Source of the DNA: an uncultured Cryomorphaceae bacterium
GTDB lineage: Bacteria; Bacteroidota; Bacteroidia; Flavobacteriales; Schleiferiaceae
NCBI GenBank assembly: GCA_937120475.1
Contig: CAKZJV010000007.1
Span: 946,068 to 1,010,067 of the forward strand
Direction: 5' to 3'
DNA length: 64,000 nucleotides
Shown here in pieces: positions 56,488-64,000 of the stretch. Within the stretch, counting starts at the first letter, position 1, and the number at the start of each line of letters is the position of its first letter. A program made the translations under genes and the position numbers. Under the pieces are notes generated by a model. That model saw only the letters and a program-made list of their open reading frames with translations, did not search any database and was not told the origin of the DNA.

Positions 56488-58458
56488 ATGAAGCTGTCAG
56501 TAATCATAGTCAACTACAACGTAAAGTACTTTTTAGAGCAGTGCCTTAGTTCGGTATTTCAGGCTTTAAAAGGTATTGAAAGTGAAGTTTTTGTAGTGGA
56601 TAATGATTCCGTGGACGGTAGTGTGGAAATGGTCCGGGAAAAATTTCCTCTGGTAAAAGTAATCGCCAACCGGGAAAACGTAGGTTTCTCCAAAGCCAAT
56701 AACCAGGCTATTCGCAAAGCTGGCGGTGAGTACATCCTGCTGCTTAATCCCGACACCGTGGTGGAAGAGCAAACTTTTACCAAATCCATCGCCTTCATGG
56801 ATCAACGTCCGGAGGCCGGAGCCCTGGGAGTTAAAATGATGGACGGTAAAGGTAACTACCTGCCCGAGTCCAAACGTGGACTGCCCTCGCCATGGGTGGC
56901 TTTTTACAAGATATTCGGGCTCACTTCGCTTTTTCCTAAGTCCAAACGTTTTGCCCGTTACTACCTGGGGCATCTCGATAAAGAAACCAACCAGGAAGTA
57001 GAGGTTTTGGCGGGAGCTTATATGTTTATGCGTAAGGAGGCCCTGGAAAAGGCAGGATTACTGGACGAAACCTTTTTCATGTATGGTGAGGACATCGACC
57101 TTTCCTACCGCATTGTAAAAGCGGGGTTTAAAAATTATTACCTGGCCGAAACCAGCATCATTCACTATAAAGGCGAAAGCACCAAAAAGGGCAGCCTCAA
57201 TTATGTGTATGTTTTTTACAAGGCCATGATCATTTTTGCGGAAAAACACTTCAACAGCAATTACGCCCGTTTTTTCCGTTTCTTCATTTTGCTGGCTATT
57301 TATTTGCGGGCCGGCATGGCTCTTTTCAAAAGGGCCTTAACCGCTTTGGCCTTACCGCTTATGGATGCCGCCATACTCATCAGCGGGCTTTTTTACATTA
57401 AGGAGTACTGGGAAAACAACCATCGTTTTGTAGTAGGCGGTGAATACTCTTTAGAACTTATCAGAATTGCTTTCCCCCTCTATGCCCTGGGTTGGATAGT
57501 GGGTATTTACCTCAATGGTGGTTATGAAAGGCCTACACGCATAGTGCAGTTGCTACGCGGTATATTCTTTGGTTCCATTGCCTTGATTGTAGGTTATAGC
57601 CTGGTAAGTGAAGAATATCGTTTTTCAAGGGCCATCCTCCTTTTAGGTGGTGTTTGGGCCGCTTTATCCATACCTTTTTCGCGATTGCTCCTGCAAAAAA
57701 TAACGGGCTTACGCCTGCTAAGCACCAGCAGCAAAGACAAGAGACTAATCATAGTAGGCCAACCCGATGAAGCCGAACGGGTTGAAAAAATGGTGGAACA
57801 AGCACATACCGTAGTGTCTTACGCGGCCTTTGTAAATCCACCGGGCAGCTCCGTAGTTTCCGGCAAATACACCGGAAGCTTCGATCAATTGAGCGAAATT
57901 GTTCGTGTATTTGAAATTGATGAGGTTATTTTTTGTGCACGTGACCTGAGCGGAAACGACATTTTTCGCAAAATGACGGAGCTAAACCCTACCGGAGTAG
58001 AAATAAAAATTGCACCCATCGAAAGCCAGTTTGTGATTGGCAGTAATTCCATAGATACCCAGGGCTCCTGGTACACCGTACAGTTCAATGATATTTCCCG
58101 GCCCGCTAATAAAAGAGCCAAACGCCTGCTGGACATAGGCAGTAGCCTGTTGCTACTGCTGGCTGCACCCTTAATATTCTGGTGGATGAGAAACCCGGGA
58201 CATTATTTTAAGAATGTATGCACCACGCTGATTGGCCGTACTACCTGGTTAGCTTATGACCCTTCTGTTTCTACCGAGCATTTGCCAAAGCTCAAGCCCA
58301 GTATTTTGAAAACCACCGAAATGATGCGCTCTACCAAAGTGGACCCCCGAGCCTGTAATCATATCAATCAATTGTACGCCAAGGATTATTCAGTTTGGTA
58401 CGACCTGAACTTTATGTTGTCGCACTTCAGAAAATTAGGACAGCCATGGGAAAGTTAA
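56488..58458 (+). CDS. Family 2 glycosyltransferase fused to shortened sugar-transferase-like tail
   Basis: 656 residues. N-terminal GT-A glycosyltransferase (about 1-245): VIIVNYNVKYFLEQCLSSV, VDNDSVDGS, DxD-like LNPDTVVEE, and MYGEDIDLSYR. Then several membrane helices and a Rossmann-like segment (LIIVGQPDEAERVEKM), finally KRLLDIGSSLLLLLAAPLI with LPKLKPSILK and YAKDYSVWYDLNFM: landmarks at the start and end of the bacterial sugar-transferase (WcaJ/PglC-type) domain, while most of the catalytic middle is missing. Likely membrane-bound polysaccharide assembly protein; the tail may be inactive. Confidence 0.82.
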   Translation: MKLSVIIVNYNVKYFLEQCLSSVFQALKGIESEVFVVDNDSVDGSVEMVREKFPLVKVIANRENVGFSKANNQAIRKAGGEYILLLNPDTVVEEQTFTKSIAFMDQRPEAGALGVKMMDGKGNYLPESKRGLPSPWVAFYKIFGLTSLFPKSKRFARYYLGHLDKETNQEVEVLAGAYMFMRKEALEKAGLLDETFFMYGEDIDLSYRIVKAGFKNYYLAETSIIHYKGESTKKGSLNYVYVFYKAMIIFAEKHFNSNYARFFRFFILLAIYLRAGMALFKRALTALALPLMDAAILISGLFYIKEYWENNHRFVVGGEYSLELIRIAFPLYALGWIVGIYLNGGYERPTRIVQLLRGIFFGSIALIVGYSLVSEEYRFSRAILLLGGVWAALSIPFSRLLLQKITGLRLLSTSSKDKRLIIVGQPDEAERVEKMVEQAHTVVSYAAFVNPPGSSVVSGKYTGSFDQLSEIVRVFEIDEVIFCARDLSGNDIFRKMTELNPTGVEIKIAPIESQFVIGSNSIDTQGSWYTVQFNDISRPANKRAKRLLDIGSSLLLLLAAPLIFWWMRNPGHYFKNVCTTLIGRTTWLAYDPSVSTEHLPKLKPSILKTTEMMRSTKVDPRACNHINQLYAKDYSVWYDLNFMLSHFRKLGQPWES

Positions 58459-59399
58459 AAGACTGGCTGGAAGAATACCGCCTCACCTATTATTTATACA
58501 ACCGACTTCATTCAGCCCAACTCCATAAAAACAAACTGGCCTTTAAAAAGTACGGGCTCCGTAAAAACCCCTACAGCTCCTTATCGTATATCGACCTGAA
58601 AGACTTGCCGGGTGAAAAGCCCTGGTTGGACCGGCAAAGTTTACGAGAAATTGCCCCGGATAATAAACGATTTCAGGAGCTGCCTGAAAACATCCAACGG
58701 TCCATTATTAATTGGTCGGAAGATGGTTTTGCCATTATCCCCTCCCTTTTTAATGAGCAGAAGGTTGAAACCATCAACTCCGAAATAACGGACTTGCTGC
58801 GGAAGGGAACGGTAAAGTGGCAATACAACAACCGTAAAGCGATGTTTGCTTACCGCCATTCTGCTGAAATACGGAAGATTCTGGACAAAGCCGTGTTGAA
58901 ACAAACCCTTGAGTTTTTATTAGGAAAACCAGTGGATCTCTTTTCAAGCATTAACTTTTACCAGGGCAGCGAGCAATTACCGCATTCGGACAGCATCCAC
59001 ATGAGTACTCACCCTGAGGGTTACCTTATTGCCATTTGGATTGCCCTGGAAGACATCACCGAAGGTTCGGGCCCACTTACTTATTACCCCGGCTCTCACC
59101 GCTGGCCGTATATACACTCGGAAGATATCAATGCCAGTGGTACCGCTTTAAAGATGGATCCGGCTCCTTACGATAAATACGAATCAAGGATAACTTCAAT
59201 TTTGAAGGAAAAACAGCCTGTTGCCAAAACCTTTTTGCCTGAAAAAGGCGATGTGCTCATTTGGCACGCCAATCTTTTACATGGAGGAAGCCCGGTCACC
59301 CAGCCTCAAAGTAGCCGTAAAAGTATGGTGCTCCACTATTATGCCCGGGATGTTATTTGTTATCACGAAATCAGCCAGCGCCCCACCTTATGGCCGTAA
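58446..59399 (+). CDS. Phytanoyl-CoA dioxygenase (PhyH) family protein
   Basis: 317 residues from the ATG at 58446, which overlaps the glycosyltransferase end by 13 bases (an upstream GTG at 58395 is less likely). Fe(II)/2-oxoglutarate oxygenase core with H180-S-D182 (LPHSDSIHM) and distal His279 (WHANLLHGGSPV). Acts on an unknown substrate; linkage with a glycosyltransferase suggests a lipid or saccharide modification. Complete facial triad, so probably active. Confidence 0.85.
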   Translation: MGKLKDWLEEYRLTYYLYNRLHSAQLHKNKLAFKKYGLRKNPYSSLSYIDLKDLPGEKPWLDRQSLREIAPDNKRFQELPENIQRSIINWSEDGFAIIPSLFNEQKVETINSEITDLLRKGTVKWQYNNRKAMFAYRHSAEIRKILDKAVLKQTLEFLLGKPVDLFSSINFYQGSEQLPHSDSIHMSTHPEGYLIAIWIALEDITEGSGPLTYYPGSHRWPYIHSEDINASGTALKMDPAPYDKYESRITSILKEKQPVAKTFLPEKGDVLIWHANLLHGGSPVTQPQSSRKSMVLHYYARDVICYHEISQRPTLWP

Positions 59400-59486
59400 G
59401 TAGGGCTTACTGAACAATTAGTAGGCTTTAATTTTTACCTTTGCAATCCTTTTAGAGCGTTTAAAAACAATCTACAACTAACGTAA

Positions 59487-60845
59487 ATGGCACAAGTAGA
59501 ACTCATTATGCCCAAGATGGGCGAAAGTGTGGCTGAAGCCACCATCATCAAATGGCTGAAAGATGAGGGAGATACCGTAGAACTGGAGGAGTCGGTTCTT
59601 GAAATTGCCACCGATAAGGTGGACAGTGAGGTACCTTCTCCTTCTGAAGGGATACTGAAGAAAAAGCTCTTCAACGAAGATGATGTGGTTAAAGTAGGTG
59701 AGGCAATTGCCATTATTGAAACCGGTGGAGGTGATTCACCCGATTCAGGGTCATCCAAGGCCGAATTGAATGGTTCGGAAAATAGTAGCAAAAAACAGGA
59801 GGAAAAAAGTCCGGCCGTAGCGGAAGCGCAAAAAATGGTAACGGCTGCTGCCGAAACCACCGGTGATATTTCCCGCAGTTCCAACGGCCGTTTTTACTCA
59901 CCCCTGGTTCGCAATATTGCCGAAAAGGAAAATATCTCTCAGCAGGAGTTGGATAATATAGAAGGTTCCGGAGCGGAAGGCCGTGTAACCAAAAAGGATA
60001 TATTGTCGTACCTCGACAATCGTGGAGAAGCTGCTCCGGTGGCAGCTCCAAAAGATTCGCAAGAATCCAAACCCTCACCTGCCCCAACTAAGGCTCCCGC
60101 AGCCAGCCCGCAGCCAGCCCCGGTATCGGTAAACCAGGGTGATGAGATTATTGAAATGGACCGTATGCGCAAGAAAATTGCGGAACATATGGTTATGTCC
60201 AAACATACTTCGCCCCACGTAACCTCCTTTGTAGAGGCGGATGTAACGAATCTTGTAAACTGGCGGAATAAGGTTAAAAATGAGTTCCAGAAACGCGAAG
60301 GTGAAAAAATCACCTTTACACCCCTGTTTATGGAAGCGGTGATCAAGGCCATCAAAGATTTCCCGATGGTAAACGTTTCGGTGGACGGCACCAATATCAT
60401 TAAGCGTAAAAATATCAATATCGGTATGGCGGCTGCACTACCCAGTGGCAACCTTATTGTACCGGTTATTCATAATGCCGACCAGTTGAACCTGGTAGGG
60501 TTAACCAAAAGGGTTAATGACCTGGCCGCCCGGGCTCGTAATAACAAGCTTCAACCGGACGAAATACAAGGGGGTACCTATACGCTTACCAACGTAGGTA
60601 CTTTTGGAAATGTGATGGGTACACCTATCATCAACCAACCTCAGGTGGCTATTCTGGCTACGGGTTCGATCAATAAAAAACCTGCGGTAATTGAAACTCC
60701 CGAAGGTGATTTTATCGGCATCCGACACAAGATGTTCCTTTCCCATTCCTACGACCACCGGGTGGTGGACGGGGCCCTGGGCGGACAATTTGTGCGCAGG
60801 GTTGCGGATTACCTTGAAAGTTTTGATACTAACCGCGATTGGTAA
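59487..60845 (+). CDS. 2-oxo acid dehydrogenase E2 (dihydrolipoamide acyltransferase)
   Basis: 452 residues. Lipoyl domain with Lys44 (EIATDKVDSEV), a Ser/Glu/Pro linker, peripheral-subunit-binding domain (about 131-178, YSPLVRNIAEKENI), Ala/Pro linker and catalytic domain with His424 and Asp428 (DHRVVDG). Binding domain and linker suit a branched-chain or 2-oxoglutarate-type complex; the lipoyl motif TDKVDSE is common in Bacteroidota E2 of the branched-chain type. E1 and E3 are not adjacent. A -7 element TACCTTTG lies at 59436-59443. Confidence 0.9.
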   Translation: MAQVELIMPKMGESVAEATIIKWLKDEGDTVELEESVLEIATDKVDSEVPSPSEGILKKKLFNEDDVVKVGEAIAIIETGGGDSPDSGSSKAELNGSENSSKKQEEKSPAVAEAQKMVTAAAETTGDISRSSNGRFYSPLVRNIAEKENISQQELDNIEGSGAEGRVTKKDILSYLDNRGEAAPVAAPKDSQESKPSPAPTKAPAASPQPAPVSVNQGDEIIEMDRMRKKIAEHMVMSKHTSPHVTSFVEADVTNLVNWRNKVKNEFQKREGEKITFTPLFMEAVIKAIKDFPMVNVSVDGTNIIKRKNINIGMAAALPSGNLIVPVIHNADQLNLVGLTKRVNDLAARARNNKLQPDEIQGGTYTLTNVGTFGNVMGTPIINQPQVAILATGSINKKPAVIETPEGDFIGIRHKMFLSHSYDHRVVDGALGGQFVRRVADYLESFDTNRDW

Positions 60846-60864
60846 AAGCTAGCCTTTTTAATTT

Positions 60865-61632
60865 ATGGAACTGAACCTGAAAAAACCATTGTGCTTCTTC
60901 GATATTGAATCGACCGGGGTTAACGTGGTGAAAGATCGCATTGTGGAAATTTCCATCTTAAAAATTTTCCCCAATGGTAACCGCGAAAGCCGTACCTGGC
61001 TGGTGAATCCCGGTATTCCTATTCCTCCGGAAGTAGTGGCTATTCATGGCATATCCGATGAAAAAGTGGCCCAGGAGCCTACCTTTAAAGAGCTGGCCCA
61101 CCGCATACACGATATGATTAAGGATGCCGATCTGGCTGGCTACAATTCCAATAAGTTTGATATTCCCATGCTGGCCGAGGAGTTTTTGCGTGCCGAGGTG
61201 GATTTTGATTTTAGCAAAAAGAAATCGGTGGATGTGCAGAATATTTTTCACAAGAAAGAACAACGCACTCTTTCAGCGGCTTATCGCTTTTATTGTGATA
61301 AAAACCTGGAGGATGCCCACTCTGCCGAAGCGGATACTTTAGCCACCTACGAGATATTGAAGTCGCAGTTGGATCGGTATTCCGATCTGGAAAATAATGT
61401 GGACTTTCTGGCCCAGTTCAGCAATCGTTTCCGGGCAGCTGACTTTGCAGGCTTCATTATTCTTAACGAAGAGGACGTGGAGTGCTTTAGCTTTGGGAAA
61501 TATAAAAACCAGGCCGTAGAAGAAGTATTGGATAAAGACCCCGGTTACTACGGTTGGATACAAAACGCTGACTTCCCACTTTACACCAAAAAGGTACTTA
61601 CCGCCATAAAACTCCGAAAACTACAGGCTTGA
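60865..61632 (+). CDS. 3'-5' exonuclease, DnaQ-like (DEDDh)
   Basis: 255 residues. Exo I FFDIESTGVNVVKDRIVEIS, Exo II AGYNSNKFDIPML, Exo III AHSAEADTLATYEI give the DEDDh set (Asp, Glu, Asp, His, Asp). The extra C-terminal 80 residues (EEDVECFSFGKYKNQAVEEV) are typical of the Bacteroidota exonuclease that stands apart from PolIII epsilon. Proofreading or repair role. Sits between E2 and the FAH gene, overlapping the latter by four bases. Confidence 0.88.
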   Translation: MELNLKKPLCFFDIESTGVNVVKDRIVEISILKIFPNGNRESRTWLVNPGIPIPPEVVAIHGISDEKVAQEPTFKELAHRIHDMIKDADLAGYNSNKFDIPMLAEEFLRAEVDFDFSKKKSVDVQNIFHKKEQRTLSAAYRFYCDKNLEDAHSAEADTLATYEILKSQLDRYSDLENNVDFLAQFSNRFRAADFAGFIILNEEDVECFSFGKYKNQAVEEVLDKDPGYYGWIQNADFPLYTKKVLTAIKLRKLQA

Positions 61633-62240
61633 AAATAATTTGCGTTGGCAGAAATTACGTAGCCCATGCGGAAGAGCTGAAAAACCTGGTTCCTACGGAA
61701 CCGGTGTTATTCATGAAACCTGAAACGGCTTTGGTTCCCAAACGCAACCCTTTTTTCATTCCGGATTTTTCCGATGACGTACATTATGAAGCCGAACTGG
61801 TAGTTCGCATTAACCGGATTGGTAAAAACATACAAGAGAAATTCGCCCATAAGTATTATGATGCGGTTACGGTTGGGCTGGATTTCACGGCCCGCGACCT
61901 GCAACATAAACTCAAAGAAAAGGGACTGCCCTGGGAAAGAGCCAAAGCCTTCGATGGCTCGGCTGCCCTGGGACGATGGATAAAGTTCGATCAATTGGAA
62001 AATGCCGAAAATCCCGTATTCCACCTTTTATTGAACGGAAACAAGGTGCAGGAAGGCCGGCCCGAACAAATGATTTTTAGCATAAACCAACTTATAGCTT
62101 ATATTTCCCAATATTTTACTTTGAAAATAGGAGATGTCATTTTCACCGGTACTCCCGCAGGAGTGGGGCGCGTTCAGAAAAATGATAATCTCCGTTTGTT
62201 TTTGGAAGATCAGGAAGTACTTTACTTAAACGTAAAATAA
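61629..62240 (+). CDS. Fumarylacetoacetate hydrolase family protein
   Basis: 203 residues starting at a TTG whose last bases overlap the exonuclease stop (TTGA), indicating coupling. Metal-binding glutamates in HYEAELVV, then GLDFTARDLQ and FTGTPAGVG, the conserved FAH/HpcE core; like human FAHD1 this compact form is often an oxaloacetate or acylpyruvate hydrolase. Substrate unassigned. Confidence 0.88.
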   Translation: MKIICVGRNYVAHAEELKNLVPTEPVLFMKPETALVPKRNPFFIPDFSDDVHYEAELVVRINRIGKNIQEKFAHKYYDAVTVGLDFTARDLQHKLKEKGLPWERAKAFDGSAALGRWIKFDQLENAENPVFHLLLNGNKVQEGRPEQMIFSINQLIAYISQYFTLKIGDVIFTGTPAGVGRVQKNDNLRLFLEDQEVLYLNVK

Positions 62241-62347
62241 CATTGAGTCGCATTGGATAATTGATCCTATGCTTTATTCAATGGACTTCCTATATTTGTT
62301 GATAACGTGAATAATTGTCTAAAATTTAACGTCACATAAACATACTT

Positions 62348-64000
62348 ATGAGGAAGTTATTACTGCTCACTGCTTTTTTAAGTTTTTCAATATTTACCAA
62401 TGCCCAGATCAACACCGCTCTTTTTGAGGATTTCGAGGCTCCTTCGTTAGAAGATAAGGTAGATAGTACCTACTCGGTACAATTGAATAACATGACCGTT
62501 TCCAACAACTGGCCGTTTTCGATTTCTCAGCAGGTATCCACCAGCGGAACCAACTGCTACAAAGCCCAGGGAAAGGATGGAAACAGTTCTTTCTTTCGTA
62601 CCATTAGTTTCAGCACCATTGGTAACCGATATACTAAACTCACCTTCAACCACATTGCTAAGGTTTCCAACCTGAACCAGTGTCGCCTTGATTACTCTGT
62701 TGATGGTGGGCAAAGCTGGTCACCGGTTCCTGCATCCGCCTATAACGGTCCCAGTGTAGCCTTTCAAGTCACCGGTTATTTTAATGAGAGTTCCTATTTT
62801 ACCCTGGGTGACCCCTGGTTTAATGGAGTTTACACCGGTGCTAATTCCATTCCCAATAACAGCTGGTGGAGAAATGAGGTTTTTGACCTCAGCGACTTGG
62901 TGTATGACGTGCCCAACAATACCGGCTATGCTAATGTGATGGTCCGTTTTGAAATGCGGGTTACACAAAGTACACCTAATAATATACTTCCTGCCGGTTG
63001 GTTTATCGATGATATTGAAATTACCCAGGCCAGTTGTGAGCTGGTTCCTCCTTCTTTGGATTTCAGCTTTATTCCAAACCCATGTTACCCTCCTAAACCC
63101 GAAGGCGGTATCCCACAACGTTTGGGAGATAAATACCCGGTAGCCGTTGAAGCTACCGATGCATCTGGTATTAGCAGCGTAGAAGTATTTTACCGCAAAA
63201 CCCAACCACCCGGTCAGCCTTTCACCTCTATAACTCTGGGGCCTGCCGGATCGGCTAACCGCTATCGTGATACGATTTATAATGTTTTTGTAGGAGATAC
63301 CATAGAATATTATTTTGAGGTTGCGGATGGCTCCTGCCCTAATATTTCCATCGCTCCATCGGTAGGAGACTATTGTAAGTTTTGGCCTGAACCCTCACTA
63401 CCCCCAAAGTGTGGTATGCCTAACTGTAACCAGTTCCCTGAGGTTATCTCCAGTTTCCCCTGGACCGAAGACTTTGAATCGTCCCGTTGGATAGCCGGAA
63501 ACGGAGGTGCTTCCACCACCGGAGGTGCGCACCGGGGAGTATTCCCGGTTTTTCCAATCGGAGCCTGGACGGTTACCCCCTCCACGGCATCAGCTAATGA
63601 TAATCGCTTTGCATGGTGCATAAACAGTGGGGCTACCTCCACCGCTGCCACCGGGCCTTTGAGTAATCATACCACCGGTGGAACCAAGTACGTGTACGTG
63701 GAGTCCAGCTTAGGTACACCGGTAGCCGGTGCACAGTTTATTACCCCGTGTATAGACCTTACCGAAGAAACCCGCTGTTTGGGTTTTGAGTTCTGGTATC
63801 ACATGTTCGGTTCCGATGTAGATTTGCTTCGTATAGACATTGATACAGGGAGTTCCGGCCCGGCTTACTGGGTTAATTATGCCCAATTACAAGGACAAAA
63901 GCAAAGCCTGGGTACCGATCCCTGGAAAAGATTTCTTTTCTCCCTGGAGCCCTTCAACGGTCAGTACATACGCATCCGCTTCTTCGCTGTAAAGCGTAAT
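62348..64000 (+). CDS. Large secreted protein with MAM-like module, 3' end outside window
   Basis: Open from the ATG at 62348 to the window end (551 codons, no stop). Signal peptide MRKLLLLTAFLSFSIFTNAQ. Beta-rich domains with DYSVDGGQSWSPVP, a WFIDDIEIT strand, and near the end a MAM-like module (TPCIDLTEETRCLGFEFWYH) that shares the PCIDL...FWYHM block with the subtilase at 49.4 kb. The same organism's large secreted proteins of this kind end in a T9SS tail, so one is expected beyond 64000. Function: adhesion or polymer binding (inference). -7 element TATATTTG at 62291-62298. Confidence 0.85.
   Translation, partial: MRKLLLLTAFLSFSIFTNAQINTALFEDFEAPSLEDKVDSTYSVQLNNMTVSNNWPFSISQQVSTSGTNCYKAQGKDGNSSFFRTISFSTIGNRYTKLTFNHIAKVSNLNQCRLDYSVDGGQSWSPVPASAYNGPSVAFQVTGYFNESSYFTLGDPWFNGVYTGANSIPNNSWWRNEVFDLSDLVYDVPNNTGYANVMVRFEMRVTQSTPNNILPAGWFIDDIEITQASCELVPPSLDFSFIPNPCYPPKPEGGIPQRLGDKYPVAVEATDASGISSVEVFYRKTQPPGQPFTSITLGPAGSANRYRDTIYNVFVGDTIEYYFEVADGSCPNISIAPSVGDYCKFWPEPSLPPKCGMPNCNQFPEVISSFPWTEDFESSRWIAGNGGASTTGGAHRGVFPVFPIGAWTVTPSTASANDNRFAWCINSGATSTAATGPLSNHTTGGTKYVYVESSLGTPVAGAQFITPCIDLTEETRCLGFEFWYHMFGSDVDLLRIDIDTGSSGPAYWVNYAQLQGQKQSLGTDPWKRFLFSLEPFNGQYIRIRFFAVKRN

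Overview
The window is bacterial chromosome from the phylum Bacteroidota. Evidence: a C-terminal type IX secretion (gliding/Por) sorting domain on a giant subtilase, a SusC-like TonB receptor with a carboxypeptidase-regulatory N-terminus, DUF2911 and other Bacteroidota-specific families, A-rich leaders instead of Shine-Dalgarno sites, and promoters of the TTG-N17-20-TAnnTTTG type. A marine Flavobacteriales-like relative is my guess; no rRNA or tRNA is present to place it better.

Layout. 0-6 kb: a CCG iron-sulfur protein, a small conserved protein, then a minus-strand operon mtaB / 100-aa protein / inositol monophosphatase, and an aconitase. 6-12 kb: an orphan PAS histidine kinase, an NAD epimerase, a lipoprotein followed two bases later by a 33-codon glycine-rich peptide, and small envelope proteins. 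12-24.8 kb: gyrB with a clear promoter and terminator, a VWA / AAA+ (MoxR-like) pair, a four-LysM binding protein overlapping guaA, a SRPBCC-GyrI protein and a TonB receptor.

24.8-33.1 kb is the notable region. It is an AT-rich row of same-strand accessory genes separated by imperfect palindromes with the architecture of integron attC sites: AAC at the left, two arm pairs, an ACCGTT-like right end. For five units the first 10 bases (GTT plus 7 unit-specific bases) are the exact or near-exact reverse complement of the 10 bases before that unit's own 3' palindrome, followed in both copies by an A.C mismatch and an AT triplet. That is what a circular-cassette insertion mechanism predicts. No integrase lies in the window, so it is best called a CALIN-like cassette cluster. 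Cargo: a TIR protein, a frameshifted Mrr-like nuclease, a beta-lactamase-fold hydrolase, an erythromycin-esterase-like protein, an M23 peptidase, a truncated lipoprotein and four unknowns. 33.1-37.8 kb is accessory DNA with a DHFR-like protein, membrane and barrel proteins, a HEAT protein and a broken lipoprotein gene.

37.8-45 kb is a redox/thiol block: a cNMP-fold histidine kinase beside a response regulator fused to a cysteine-less thioredoxin-reductase-like enzyme, a bestrophin, egtB-egtD for ergothioneine, and a sulfotransferase. 45-56 kb: a PIG-L deacetylase / 37-aa membrane peptide / sodium symporter operon with overlapping starts, the 1628-aa T9SS subtilase, a second symporter and recR with a consensus promoter. 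56-64 kb: glycosyltransferase fused to a shortened sugar-transferase tail, phytanoyl-CoA dioxygenase, an E2 acyltransferase, a DnaQ-like exonuclease, an FAH-family hydrolase and a large secreted protein that runs off the window's end.
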